Part shown: positions 16,588 through 24,871 of the stretch, in pieces
Layout: every line of letters begins with the position of its first letter
Position numbering within the stretch: position 1 is the first letter of the stretch
Origin: a virus
Length of the DNA: 64,000 nt
IMG/VR virus record: IMGVR_UViG_3300029286_002355
Span: 1 to 64,000 of that record
Strand: one strand, 5' to 3'
Made by a program: the position numbers and the translations under genes
Notes under the pieces: generated by a model
What the model was told of the DNA's origin: nothing
Database searches by the model: none
What the model saw: the letters and a program-made list of their open reading frames with translations, nothing else

Positions 16588-17150
16588 AAGTCCCTCAGTT
16601 CTTGTCTTACTTCCATCAAAATTCTTCCAAGATGATTCATGCCAGCTTTCTTGTCGCAACCCCTATCGCACTCCTTGTTAATACAGATGCCCCACTCAGA
16701 ATCATGCCATGTTGTTCCTTCAACAAGATAAGCATTCCCTGTAGCCAAAAGTTTTTGTTTAAGATCGTGATTTTGAAACTTAAGCAATACAATCTTTTTC
16801 ATTATACCAAGTTTTATGCTCTCCCAATCTTCTCTTATAGTAATTTGTTTGCCGTATTTTTTGGCTTTTCCGGGGCTAGGTTCCAGTCTTATCTTTTCTC
16901 TCCACGTTTCGCCTTCCTCATTATCTCTGGCCTTTTCTGCTTGGTAAATATGCTCCGTTGAAAACCAAAGCTTATTTTTCCAAGTCAAGAGGGGGGAAAC
17001 AACATGGAAGTTACTGAGGAAACGATACTCTCCATTAAACCAATAAATTACGGGTTGAGTGGTATCGAAAAAATCTTCTACATGAAGTCGTCCCCACCAT
17101 TTACTAATGTCGGTTTCAGCTTTATCAGAACCATATCCTGTTATTTCCAT
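16584..17150 (-). CDS. NADAR-family protein (YbiA-like)
   Basis: 188 residues. Conserved motifs are all visible: FNGEYRFLSNF, STEHIYQAEKA, PGKAKKYG, NAYLVEGTTWHDSEWG and NHLGRILMEVR. NADAR enzymes are N-glycosidases; some remove ADP-ribose from guanine in nucleic acid and thereby undo DarT-type toxins, others act on riboflavin intermediates. In a phage an anti-defence role is plausible. An extra Cys cluster (NKECDRGCDKK) just before the last motif could bind metal and is not typical. Confidence 0.85.
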   Translation of the reverse strand: MEITGYGSDKAETDISKWWGRLHVEDFFDTTQPVIYWFNGEYRFLSNFHVVSPLLTWKNKLWFSTEHIYQAEKARDNEEGETWREKIRLEPSPGKAKKYGKQITIREDWESIKLGIMKKIVLLKFQNHDLKQKLLATGNAYLVEGTTWHDSEWGICINKECDRGCDKKAGMNHLGRILMEVRQELRDL

Positions 17151-17158
17151 AAATCTCC

Positions 17159-17467
17159 TTAAGTAACCACAGATTGTGCAATTGCCAAAAGCTTTTCTTC
17201 TTTTGCCGCATTTTTTAGTGCTTCTTTCTGTCTCTTTTTAAATTCCCTATTTTGTCTACCTGTCCATCGCATATTTTTTATAAGACGGTTATGGGCAGCT
17301 TGTATTTGGTCAAAGCAGTTAGTACAACAAGTAGATGGAGTACTATTGGGTTCTCGATATAACAATAGTTTCTTGTCTCCCTCAATATTTTTATCCCCTT
17401 CTTCAGGAGTAATGAGTTCGTAACAAACAGGACAGTATATTTTTTCGGCCATAAATTTTCTAGACAT
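17159..17467 (-). CDS. Zinc-finger protein, 102 aa
   Basis: CPVC near the N-terminus and CCTNC around residue 48 form a plausible zinc ribbon; the C-terminal half is basic and helical. An ATG five codons in (17452) is an alternative start. Confidence 0.6.
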   Translation of the reverse strand: MSRKFMAEKIYCPVCYELITPEEGDKNIEGDKKLLLYREPNSTPSTCCTNCFDQIQAAHNRLIKNMRWTGRQNREFKKRQKEALKNAAKEEKLLAIAQSVVT

Positions 17468-17479
17468 ACTTACCCCCTC

Positions 17480-17755
17480 TCACCTATCTCTATCGGCCCA
17501 TCCTATATCGTTTCCCCAATCATCTGCCATTCTATTGAGCTTACTAAGACGATCAGAAGCCCTATCGTTAGCCTTAATCAATGCGGCAACCAAATCCTTT
17601 GTTTTATGAACAGAATTGGGAATAAGCCATTCGTCCTGTTCTTCGTCATATACTGTTCCGCAATCCTTACACCAAAAAATACGAAATGGTTTAGTATATT
17701 CTTCCCTATTAATATTGATTACTACTTCCATTTTCGATTGACAATTACAATTCAT
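17480..17755 (-). CDS. Small zinc-ribbon protein, 91 aa, leaderless start
   Basis: CNC at the N-terminus and CKDC near residue 30 suggest one zinc site; the C-terminal part is helical. The ATG lies six bases after the -10 box of its promoter, so the mRNA would begin at the start codon. Confidence 0.6.
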   Translation of the reverse strand: MNCNCQSKMEVVININREEYTKPFRIFWCKDCGTVYDEEQDEWLIPNSVHKTKDLVAALIKANDRASDRLSKLNRMADDWGNDIGWADRDR

Positions 17756-17761
17756 GCGGAC

Positions 17762-17789
17762 ATCATAGCAGAAAAGATTAATAAGTCAA
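17762..17789 (-). promoter_or_regulatory. Sigma70-like promoter, leaderless
   Basis: TTGACT (17789-17784), 16-nt spacer, TATGAT (17767-17762) with TG one base before it (extended -10). Confidence 0.7.
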
Positions 17790-18034
17790 GAAGTTTTTAA
17801 TAGGGCCATAGGTGCTATTGCTTCACAAAATTTCTTATAAGATAAAGGTTTAGGACATTTGTTGACTGGAATAGCTTCGTGATCATAAGCCTGTTCATGC
17901 TTAACTACGGCAGACTTAACGGGATAATGCAAGGTGCAAAAAGCGGTTCCACCCGTATGATAAAAGTTACCGGGAAACGAAATGCAATGGGCAAAACAAC
18001 CTACGCAAGTTTTATGTTTCTTGACTTTAATCAT
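17786..18034 (-). CDS. Small Cys/His-rich protein, 82 aa
   Basis: Cysteines and histidines in the first 40 residues (CVGCFAHC..HTGG..FCTLH) suggest a zinc site. Overlaps the DUF5662-like gene upstream by 4 nt; its last codons overlap the promoter of the next gene. Confidence 0.6.
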   Translation of the reverse strand: MIKVKKHKTCVGCFAHCISFPGNFYHTGGTAFCTLHYPVKSAVVKHEQAYDHEAIPVNKCPKPLSYKKFCEAIAPMALLKTS

Positions 18035-18501
18035 TCAAGCCATCCTAATTCAATGACTGTATTTTTCAACATTTCTTTCCTCTGCCCCTCAATCTTGAAT
18101 TTCTTGCAACAGATATCGAAAGATTGTTTAAATGATCCTCCATGGGTTCGCAGACTTGAACTTTTCCAATCCGCAAGCATCTCAAGCAAATCAAAAAGAT
18201 TCATGTCATCAATACCGTTTTTGAAATGTTCGGGATGATGTTTGTTTTTGCTATAGTGCTCTTGAATGGCAACATCCATTTCTTTGAAAATTTCTAGGTA
18301 TTCCGGCGAACCAAACTTTAATGTGCTAAGTTTTGGAGAATACTTATCAAAGATAGGCTTCTCTAATGGATTTAACTTGGAATTGTCATGATGGTTAGCC
18401 CGATGAAGCAAAATATCTATCATGTTTTGAATGAACCTTTCCACGTTATCCTTATGGGTCAAAGTGTCTTGTTCGGAATCATAGGGCTTATTTTTTTTCA
18501 T
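18031..18501 (-). CDS. DUF5662-like phage protein
   Basis: 156 residues with the spaced histidines of this phage family: RANHHDNSK, HYSKNKHHPEHF, then a C-terminal DLLEMLADWK. The His/Asp pattern suggests an HD-like metal site. No activity is established. Confidence 0.7.
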   Translation of the reverse strand: MKKNKPYDSEQDTLTHKDNVERFIQNMIDILLHRANHHDNSKLNPLEKPIFDKYSPKLSTLKFGSPEYLEIFKEMDVAIQEHYSKNKHHPEHFKNGIDDMNLFDLLEMLADWKSSSLRTHGGSFKQSFDICCKKFKIEGQRKEMLKNTVIELGWLE

Positions 18502-19051
18502 GTTCTTTTTCTTCCATGGCTAATGCGTTGTTTTTCCACTGGTTCATCGTTTCTTTTGACAATCTGCCATCACAAGTAGATATTTGGCAATCGTTTCTAA
18601 CGTATATCCCGTTTCTGAGGTCACCAAGTCTACTAATATCAAAAAGATAATGTTCTGATTTCCCGTAATGTACCATTCTTCCAGACCAATACCCATGTCC
18701 GGTATTAGTAGCAATAATAAATCTCTTTTGGGGAGAAATCCATTTTACCGTAAACCCTTTCGGCCCCCAATCGCACCCACGGTAAAGTCGTTCTAAAAAA
18801 TCCTTGACTTCTTGTGGGATTTCTATTTCCGTCTTCTTTTCAAGTTCTTCCACTTTTTTACGAAGAGCCCATTGATCTTGAGCTATTTTAGTAGTTTTTA
18901 TTTCTACATTTTTCCTAACCTTCTTAATGATTTTGTCGTAAGCTTCTTTTGCTCTTTTGACATCGGGATCGGAATCAATAGAAAGAATCAAATTGTCCAT
19001 TTCTGTTCTGTTTTTGGCAATTTGCTTTTTCAATGAGGATAGGGTTTCCAT
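18488..19051 (-). CDS. Coiled-coil protein with C-terminal beta domain, 187 aa
   Basis: Residues 1-75 form an acidic/basic coiled coil; the rest looks globular, with glycine and aromatic residues. Not recognised. Confidence 0.6.
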   Translation of the reverse strand: METLSSLKKQIAKNRTEMDNLILSIDSDPDVKRAKEAYDKIIKKVRKNVEIKTTKIAQDQWALRKKVEELEKKTEIEIPQEVKDFLERLYRGCDWGPKGFTVKWISPQKRFIIATNTGHGYWSGRMVHYGKSEHYLFDISRLGDLRNGIYVRNDCQISTCDGRLSKETMNQWKNNALAMEEKEHEKK

Positions 19052-19073
19052 GGTATCTCCATTTTTAATACTC

Positions 19074-19107
19074 CCGCCTCCTAGAAGTATTACCTTCTAG
19101 GAGGCGG
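19074..19107. terminator. Strong 14-bp hairpin between genes
   Basis: CCGCCTCCTAGAAG and its exact complement enclose a 6-nt loop. There is no T-run on the minus strand, so as a terminator it would be imperfect; it might instead stabilise or separate the mRNA ends. Confidence 0.5.
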
Positions 19108-19138
19108 TTTCTCTGCAACCCTACGAGTGGCTTAAGAC

Positions 19139-19876
19139 TTAGGCCGCAGAAATCACAATCTGACTGTTTCGACTAACCAAGAACTTGTTGCCTGTTGAGA
19201 TATTCTTGAGAATCTTACGGCAGATTCTAATTCGCCCATCCTTGTTAACCGTAACGGGATATTCAATTGATGCACCATGTCCCGATAGGCTACTTAACAC
19301 AAGGCCAGCGGTTCCCACAACAACATAAACCTCTTGATGCGGGATATACCCCTGATTTCGTGCCATGTGGATAGGAATTTGAAGCCTTCCATTCTTTGTG
19401 GTAAGACGTTCCCCCTTTGCCAACTTTACTTTAGTCGTCGGTGCAAAAGGGCTTGATACCTGCGCTCCTGTTCCGCTTGAGGCAACAGTTACGGGAGCAG
19501 AAGTACCATCCAAGGAAGGAGGGGTATATCCGCCCGAAGAAGTTGGATTTGTGGGAGCCGTTGCCGTATCAACTTTCATTCCGGTTTGAGTGGGATTAGA
19601 ATTTGTCCAATCCTGATCGTACTTGGAGACATCACCGTAAGGATGGTAATAGACGAAAGGCATTACACTGGCATTGACATCTACCGCATCCCGAACATAG
19701 GAGCCCATTTCACTATTTTTGAACATGCCCTGAATGAGTGTATTGACTTCCTTGTGATGGAGACTTGTACCGGCCTTACGAAGCGTCCTTGTGACATCGT
19801 AAGCGGTAAACATGTAGCCATCCGTAACAAACTGTGTAACCGTATCTCGCACCAACTTTTCTGTGTTTGTATCCAT
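19139..19876 (-). CDS. Putative DNA-binding protein with AbrB/SpoVT-like C-terminal domain
   Basis: 245 residues. The N-terminal 75 (DTVTQFVTDGYMFTAYDVTRTLR) resemble a winged helix. A Pro/Thr/Ser/Gly-rich linker (about 85-145) follows. The C-terminal part has GRLQIPIHMARNQGYIPHQEVYVV, similar to swapped-hairpin AbrB folds. It has its own promoter and is followed by a strong hairpin. Regulator or abundant nucleoid-type protein; function inferred only. Confidence 0.6.
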   Translation of the reverse strand: MDTNTEKLVRDTVTQFVTDGYMFTAYDVTRTLRKAGTSLHHKEVNTLIQGMFKNSEMGSYVRDAVDVNASVMPFVYYHPYGDVSKYDQDWTNSNPTQTGMKVDTATAPTNPTSSGGYTPPSLDGTSAPVTVASSGTGAQVSSPFAPTTKVKLAKGERLTTKNGRLQIPIHMARNQGYIPHQEVYVVVGTAGLVLSSLSGHGASIEYPVTVNKDGRIRICRKILKNISTGNKFLVSRNSQIVISAA

Positions 19877-19930
19877 TTTATTAACTCCCTTTCTTTGTTT
19901 ATTTTTTACTTACTCGATCTTTATATAAGC

Positions 19931-19958
19931 ATCATAACAGAATACTTGGAGAAGTCAA
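19931..19958 (-). promoter_or_regulatory. Sigma70-like promoter
   Basis: TTGACT (19958-19953), 16-nt spacer, TATGAT (19936-19931), preceded by TTCTGT as in other promoters here. Leader about 50 nt. Confidence 0.7.
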
Positions 19959-19964
19959 GTATTA

Positions 19965-20309
19965 TTATTTTTTGAGACTTGTTTTTCTAACAATTTTATT
20001 AATCCAAGCCATAAACTCCCCTAGATTATAAACATAAAAGTTCATGTGGGTTATAAGTTTTGCCTGATCTTTTATATAATCAACCATCCCTTCACTTGCT
20101 CCATTTCCGCCTACAACAAGAACAAAATTGCTTTCCGGGAATCTTTTCTGTCTAGCGTTTTCAAGGGGGAAAATTAATTTTTCATCGCACGACCCGCTTA
20201 CCCTTTGTATTTTACAATCAATTCTTATCCGAATGTATCCGTCAAGATCGTGCTTAACTGAATCAATCCTGTTTGATAGGTGGTTTGGGACAACTATAAC
20301 AAACTTTGC
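19965..20309 (-). pseudogene. C-terminal fragment of an unidentified, possibly restriction-nuclease-like protein
   Basis: 114 codons are open to TAA at 19967-19965 but no start codon or ribosome site is present, and a TAG stops the frame at 20312-20310. The residues (KFVIVVPNHLSNRI, then DGYIRIRIDCK) have ordinary protein composition. It directly follows a truncated adenine methylase, so a restriction-enzyme remnant is one explanation. I could not match a family. Confidence 0.45.
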
Positions 20310-20354
20310 CTACCGCACCTGTTCTTGTTTTTAATGCTGGGGTACGGATAATTT

Positions 20355-20798
20355 TTAACAATGGCAATCGTTAATTAAAACATTTTTATAGTTTGTATTT
20401 AGAAACACTACGCCACTACCCACAAATGGCTCTATTATCCTCTTTGCGGAAATTGGAAATTGGGCAATCAAAAATGGCAATATCTTTCCTTTGCCCCCTG
20501 CCCATTTTAAAAAACTATGTTTGTAATTTTTGGTTTTTTTTATTCGATTCGTTTTTGAGGGGTTGATGTAGTCAAGCTCAAACCCATCATGGTAATCTGA
20601 GGACTTTAACACCTTACCAGACGGAATCAATCTGTCGTTAATAAACATCAGTATTTTGTCTTTTCTTAACCTAGAAGCAGACAGCATACAGCCTAATCCA
20701 TTCCTAAAAACAAGTTGACTATCTTCAATTTTAAACAAGCCCCTACAATGTCCGTCAATTATTCTATTCAATTCGTCAACGTAACTTGCAATAATCAT
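20355..20798 (-). pseudogene. Truncated Dam-type adenine methyltransferase
   Basis: 147 residues. Residues 95-145 match the N-terminus of D12/Dam methylases: SFLKWAGGKGKILPFL (motif X/SAM loop) and IEPFVGSGVVFLN (motif I), then INDCHC where the family continues with ND(I/L)N. The frame stops there, so the catalytic DPPY and target domain are missing. The first 90 residues are an extra domain. It has a good promoter and ribosome site, so a short peptide could still be made. Confidence 0.75.
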
Positions 20799-20828
20799 AA
20801 AATCTCCTTTTTAATTCTTTATGCGTAT

Positions 20829-20856
20829 ATCATATCATACCGCTTCAAAAAGTCAA
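20829..20856 (-). promoter_or_regulatory. Sigma70-like promoter
   Basis: TTGACT (20856-20851), 16-nt spacer, TATGAT (20834-20829). Confidence 0.65.
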
Positions 20857-20900
20857 CAACTATTTTCAATTATTTATTAAGCTAACCGAATCACATTGTC

Positions 20901-20935
20901 CTGACATACTACCCATGCCAAAGGCACAGGTGTTC
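20901..20935 (-). repeat. Solo right end of an IS200/IS605 element
   Basis: 28 of 35 bases match the right end of the tnpA/tnpB element at 11820-11854, including CTGACATACT and the CATGC.AAAG core. No transposase gene is next to it, so it is a remnant or a guide-RNA-only relic. The rest of 20860-21060 holds nothing I recognise. Confidence 0.6.
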
Positions 20936-21060
20936 TAGGCTTACACCAAAGCACTTGCCCGTGCTTTTACTAAATTTACCAAAATTTATACGAATACCTT
21001 CTTTTTATTAAATATATTTGGTTATCTTTGTTTTGTTCGGATTCATCTCTTAACGCCAAA

Positions 21061-21726
21061 TTACAGAGTCTTACTACAGAGTCTTATAACGTTGTCATAA
21101 ATGGACTGAGCAATATCATCCTTTGATCTTAACACTTCTTCCCAATCCGCCATTAACAATACACCAACATGTTCCCCACTCTTTTCAATAGCCTTCTTAT
21201 CATTTGCAAAAACCATGTCCAATTTATTATCTTCCCACAACTTTTTGGCAATTTCCACCATCTCTTTCGAAGACTTGCCACTTGTAAACTTAAACCCCAC
21301 CAAAATAGCATCCTTATTCCATTTTCTGAAATTGGAAATAACCTTGGGCGTTTTACGGATTGTCTTACGCATATGCTCAATCAATGCATCAGACGAATCA
21401 CTACTAACCTTTACCGCCCCCTCATAATCAAAAGTAAAATCAGAAATTGCCATTGGATGAATCACTACATCCGCTTGAGGAACCAAAGACTTCATAGCCT
21501 CCATTACCGATTCCGTATTGGTAACTTTTACAAAAGAATAGCAATAAAGATCGGACGGCTTTACGGCAGATTCAGGAGCTACATAAGTAACGTTATGCCC
21601 ATGTTCTAGGAATGTCTGGGCAATTAAAGCTCCCAGTCTTCCTGTAGAAATATTCGTGAGAACCCTTATGTCGTCTATGTGCTCAGCCGTTCCACCACTA
21701 GTAACTACTACGTTTAATTTCTTCAT
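21061..21726 (-). CDS. coaB: Phosphopantothenate-cysteine ligase (CoaB) domain protein
   Basis: 221 residues matching the CoaB half of bacterial CoaBC, which joins 4'-phosphopantothenate and cysteine: TSGGTAEHIDDIR, NISTGRLG (for NxSSGxxG), AISDF in place of AAVADY, and VGFKFTS. Length fits a single CoaB domain. In most bacteria CoaB is fused to CoaC; here they are separate and divided by a homing endonuclease. Start overlaps that gene by 4 nt. Confidence 0.85.
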   Translation of the reverse strand: MKKLNVVVTSGGTAEHIDDIRVLTNISTGRLGALIAQTFLEHGHNVTYVAPESAVKPSDLYCYSFVKVTNTESVMEAMKSLVPQADVVIHPMAISDFTFDYEGAVKVSSDSSDALIEHMRKTIRKTPKVISNFRKWNKDAILVGFKFTSGKSSKEMVEIAKKLWEDNKLDMVFANDKKAIEKSGEHVGVLLMADWEEVLRSKDDIAQSIYDNVIRLCSKTL

Positions 21727-23084
21727 GCGAATGCCTCCTTTGCTATTTCTATATTTTTATCTTCCCCATCTTCTAACCATAGTACAATTACCTTGAACCC
21801 TTTTTTCGTGGCAAATCTATTTTTTTCTTCATCAAAGCTACTTTTAACATCCGCAGCTTCTTTTGTCCAAGGGTGCCTCCATGAATCCCACCTATTATAA
21901 TCGCTAGACTTCCATACAGGGTTAGGATGAACGTGCTCTCCGTTAAATTCCAATATAACCTTTTTTGATTTAACTACAAAATCGTAAACGTAAAATTTTT
22001 CTTTGTCGCCTAAAAACCATTCTTGAGAACCGCTTATGCCAAAGAATATATCGTCTCTTCCAATACCGTTTTTCCTTAAATACTTATATAGTGGAATAAA
22101 AACCCTAAGAGAATATTTAGACGCCATCCTGTTACGAGACTTTAACTGTTCCATCCAGTTTATATATCTTTTCTTACCTTCATTTTTCCCATACTTTTTA
22201 GTGAGATATTCTAGCGTATGCGAATAGGCTATGGTTTTGCATTTTTCTTTATGTCTTATGTGCCCTTCTTTTTCCCCATATTTTTCTACATACCACTTCA
22301 AAGACCCCTTTTCTCTAGCTTTGGTTAAATATTGAGACCATTTTAGTAGCCCATCCTCTAAACCGTATAATGCAACACACTTTTCGTAAGAATAACTTAC
22401 TTTTTTGCATAAACTTTCATATTTCTTTTTACCTTCTTTCTTGCCATATTTCGCTTCAAACTTTTTTAAACTAAACCCACTATTTTTTTTAAATTCTTCC
22501 CAACGCTTCGAGCCATTTTTTTCCCCATACAGTCCTATATAGTTTTGCAATGTATTTTTCCATGTTTTTTGCTCGGCGGATTTTTCGGCAGCTTCTTTTT
22601 CCCCATACCCTCGCTTAATCCAAAACTCAGGATTATGTGGAGAAAACTCTTTTTTAAATTTTGGATCGGAATTTAGTTTTTCAATAAGTATTTTTCTTGA
22701 ATCGTTTTGAAACTTTTCTTTAAGCAATTGGGCTTCTTTTTTTGTATAGCCTTTTCTTAACCAATATTGAAGGGACATTTTTCCACGTCCAGATTGTAAT
22801 TTGGATATTTTAGTTTTGGCGTCAGCTATGTCCCATCCTCTTATCGTCCAATATTCTGTTGATAATTTAGATTTAATACAGAAATATTTACTCCTAATAA
22901 GCCTGAGCAATCTTACAATTCCAATAGAATTAAAGCCTGATAAAATTTCTTCGAAAACCCCCATAAGGCTTGGCGTCATCTTTTTTATGTCTACTATGTG
23001 TTTATGACGTATAAACTCAAAAAGCTCTTGGGGACTACTAACTGTACCTAAAATTTCATTATATTTACATATTTTCATAATCAC
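21723..23084 (-). CDS. Homing endonuclease with YGxxxGxxR repeats and a VSR-like nuclease domain
   Basis: 453 residues. Five or more repeats of the form YG(E/K)(K/N)xGxxR(W/Y) in residues 190-330 look like small DNA-binding modules. The C-terminal 110 residues have FYVYDFVVKSKKVILEFNGEHVHPNP and KGFKVIVLWLED, the EDxHD/VSR-like homing nuclease core. It sits between CoaB and CoaC region genes. Confidence 0.75.
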   Translation of the reverse strand: MIMKICKYNEILGTVSSPQELFEFIRHKHIVDIKKMTPSLMGVFEEILSGFNSIGIVRLLRLIRSKYFCIKSKLSTEYWTIRGWDIADAKTKISKLQSGRGKMSLQYWLRKGYTKKEAQLLKEKFQNDSRKILIEKLNSDPKFKKEFSPHNPEFWIKRGYGEKEAAEKSAEQKTWKNTLQNYIGLYGEKNGSKRWEEFKKNSGFSLKKFEAKYGKKEGKKKYESLCKKVSYSYEKCVALYGLEDGLLKWSQYLTKAREKGSLKWYVEKYGEKEGHIRHKEKCKTIAYSHTLEYLTKKYGKNEGKKRYINWMEQLKSRNRMASKYSLRVFIPLYKYLRKNGIGRDDIFFGISGSQEWFLGDKEKFYVYDFVVKSKKVILEFNGEHVHPNPVWKSSDYNRWDSWRHPWTKEAADVKSSFDEEKNRFATKKGFKVIVLWLEDGEDKNIEIAKEAFA

Positions 23085-23108
23085 TCCTTATATTTGCGCT
23101 ACGAGTGA

Positions 23109-23192
23109 TTATTCTTTATTTATCTCTCTAGTTCCTTCAAAAATAACAACTTTTTCTCCCTTGCTCCGCCTGCCGTAATTAAGCTTTTTCAT
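23109..23192 (-). CDS. Very short ORF, 27 aa
   Basis: ATG 23192 has AATAGGAGAAAA before it; 27 codons to TAA. It may be the start of a gene cut short by the endonuclease insertion, or a leader peptide. Confidence 0.35.
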   Translation of the reverse strand: MKKLNYGRRSKGEKVVIFEGTREINKE

Positions 23193-23204
23193 TTTTCTCC
23201 TATT

Positions 23205-23540
23205 TTACACTTCTTTTGGCGGCTTCGGATTCCAATCTACACTTGCGAAAACCTGATAGTCTTTAACATTGTTGGCGATTTTAGCAACTTCACTCATTGT
23301 CGTTTTACTCCCGCACATTTGGAGAAACTCGAACAATCCACGTGGCCCCTCCCCATAATAGCCCCAACTAAAACCACTAAAAGTAAAGATGTTGTTTGTC
23401 CACTCTGCTTTGACCAAATACTCCCAAGGGTCATCAACATAAGTCAGAGTAATCCTTATAGGCTTACCAAACGCCTTAATCAACATCTTGGCGTTATCTA
23501 GCGAATTTTCTGTTACTCCGCATTCTTCTTTGATTTTCAT
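23205..23540 (-). CDS. Hypothetical protein, 111 aa
   Basis: Globular alpha/beta protein between CoaC and the endonuclease; no family recognised. Confidence 0.6.
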   Translation of the reverse strand: MKIKEECGVTENSLDNAKMLIKAFGKPIRITLTYVDDPWEYLVKAEWTNNIFTFSGFSWGYYGEGPRGLFEFLQMCGSKTTMSEVAKIANNVKDYQVFASVDWNPKPPKEV

Positions 23541-23541
23541 G

Positions 23542-24087
23542 TTATCCTCTTTTCTTTTCGATTACCATGTTTATGAACTCAATAGCATCTCTTGGCTTCA
23601 TAACTCCACCATTACCAACATCTCCACAAGCTAACTTCGTTTCTATGGTTGCCGCTACCCAAGTCCCATGAACCTTAAGCATTTCAATATTCCTAACCGT
23701 AGTAAAATGTTCCAACATGTTTGTATTCATTGCCGGGAACACTATTTTTATTGTTTTTTTCGGTAGAGCCAAATAAACCGTAGAAAGCAAATCGTCGGCA
23801 ATACCACAAGAAAACTTAGCAATGATATTGGCTGTGGCAGGATAGACTACAAAAATTTCACTCCATTTTGCCACCTCAATATGCTCTACTAAACCATTTC
23901 TTTCTACCCACATATCGTTCATTACAGGATGATTAGACAAAGTAGATAAGGTCAATGGGGTAATGAATTTGGTAGCACTATCAGTCATGATTACTCTAAC
24001 ATCATGCCCTTGCGCCTTTAATCCCGTAATCAAATCACAAGCCTTGTAACAAGCTATCCCCCCTGTTATTCCAACAATGATATTCAT
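23542..24087 (-). CDS. coaC: Phosphopantothenoylcysteine decarboxylase (CoaC), flavoprotein
   Basis: 181 residues, the size of a stand-alone CoaC. GITGGIACYKA at the N-terminus, active-site EHIEVAKW, PATANIIAKFSCGIADDLLST, the PAMNTNM motif and LACGDVGNGG lid are all present. It decarboxylates phosphopantothenoylcysteine to 4'-phosphopantetheine using FMN. ATG overlaps its upstream neighbour by 4 nt. Confidence 0.9.
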   Translation of the reverse strand: MNIIVGITGGIACYKACDLITGLKAQGHDVRVIMTDSATKFITPLTLSTLSNHPVMNDMWVERNGLVEHIEVAKWSEIFVVYPATANIIAKFSCGIADDLLSTVYLALPKKTIKIVFPAMNTNMLEHFTTVRNIEMLKVHGTWVAATIETKLACGDVGNGGVMKPRDAIEFINMVIEKKRG

Positions 24088-24284
24088 GATTGCCCCTCTA
24101 CGATTCTCTTTACATTCTCGGTTACAGATTGAAGTTCATCAAGAGTCCATCGTTGTCTTGGGGTCTCAAAATGTAAAACCCCATTCTCTTCCATTACCCT
24201 ACCAATCCACTCTTCAGATCCATTGGGGTGGTTGGCATAGAAATCCCAATTTGATCCCCTATCTCGTATAACAATGGTAGTCAT
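24084..24284 (-). CDS. Hypothetical protein, 66 aa
   Basis: First gene of the CoaC transcript, with AAGGAAAGG before ATG. Unknown function. Confidence 0.6.
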   Translation of the reverse strand: MTTIVIRDRGSNWDFYANHPNGSEEWIGRVMEENGVLHFETPRQRWTLDELQSVTENVKRIVEGQS

Positions 24285-24309
24285 ATTACCTTTCCTTTAT
24301 TTCCTTAGC

Positions 24310-24337
24310 ATCATAACAGAAGCGGCGAATAAATCAA
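24310..24337 (-). promoter_or_regulatory. Sigma70-like promoter for the CoaC transcript
   Basis: TTGATT (24337-24332), 16-nt spacer, TATGAT (24315-24310), with TTCTGT before the -10. Confidence 0.65.
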
Positions 24338-24342
24338 GTTAA

Positions 24343-24537
24343 TTATCTTACTCTTTCTAGAACAAGTCGATATTTTGGGACATCAAGGCTCCACAGTTCT
24401 GATGGAAACTTAAGGGGTATTCGTTTACCAACTATTTGATCGGGATAAAGAACAACTTCAAAATAGGGGTCTGTTCCATTAGCCCAAGGATATCCTGCGC
24501 CCAACACATAACGCTTTTTGAATGTAGTCTTTTTCAT
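24343..24537 (-). CDS. Hypothetical protein, 64 aa
   Basis: Start at ATG 24537 (GAGGAAAAT before it), overlapping the stop of the small gene upstream as ATGA. Unknown function. Confidence 0.6.
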   Translation of the reverse strand: MKKTTFKKRYVLGAGYPWANGTDPYFEVVLYPDQIVGKRIPLKFPSELWSLDVPKYRLVLERVR

Positions 24538-24704
24538 ATTTTCCTCGCATTCTTTCTTTGATAACTTCGTCCAGCTTTCCATCCCCTGACATAAGCAAAT
24601 TTGAATAACCAAGCAGGAATTAGATCGGACACATTGTATTTTTTACTTAATTTATTCCAGTGTATCATCATTACTTTTTCAGGATGCATTTGATTCTTTT
24701 TCAT
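24534..24704 (-). CDS. Small basic protein, 56 aa
   Basis: ATG 24704 follows GAAGGAGAAATACA; the frame (MKKNQMHPEKVMM and on) ends in the ATGA overlap with the next gene. Rich in Lys, Arg and Trp. Confidence 0.6.
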   Translation of the reverse strand: MKKNQMHPEKVMMIHWNKLSKKYNVSDLIPAWLFKFAYVRGWKAGRSYQRKNARKI

Positions 24705-24871
24705 TGTATTTCTCCTTCATCTATAAAGGTTTCTGCCGTAGCACAAATCTCTATTACGCTATTTTCCAACATTTTTCGAAGAACTTCCTTTTGCCCTTCG
24801 ATGTCATAAAGAGGAACCTTCCACAATTCACGGAGAGATTGATCTATTAATGCTTCTCTATTTTTTATCAT
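24701..24871 (-). CDS. Hypothetical acidic helical protein, 56 aa
   Basis: Start at ATG 24871 inside the last codons of the PolX gene, with GAGAGG before it. Overlaps the next gene by 4 nt. Confidence 0.55.
   Translation of the reverse strand: MIKNREALIDQSLRELWKVPLYDIEGQKEVLRKMLENSVIEICATAETFIDEGEIQ

Noticed and set aside
19074-19107. Calling the 14-bp hairpin a standard terminator
   Set aside because: There is no T-run on the minus strand where the genes run; kept only as a hairpin with moderate confidence.
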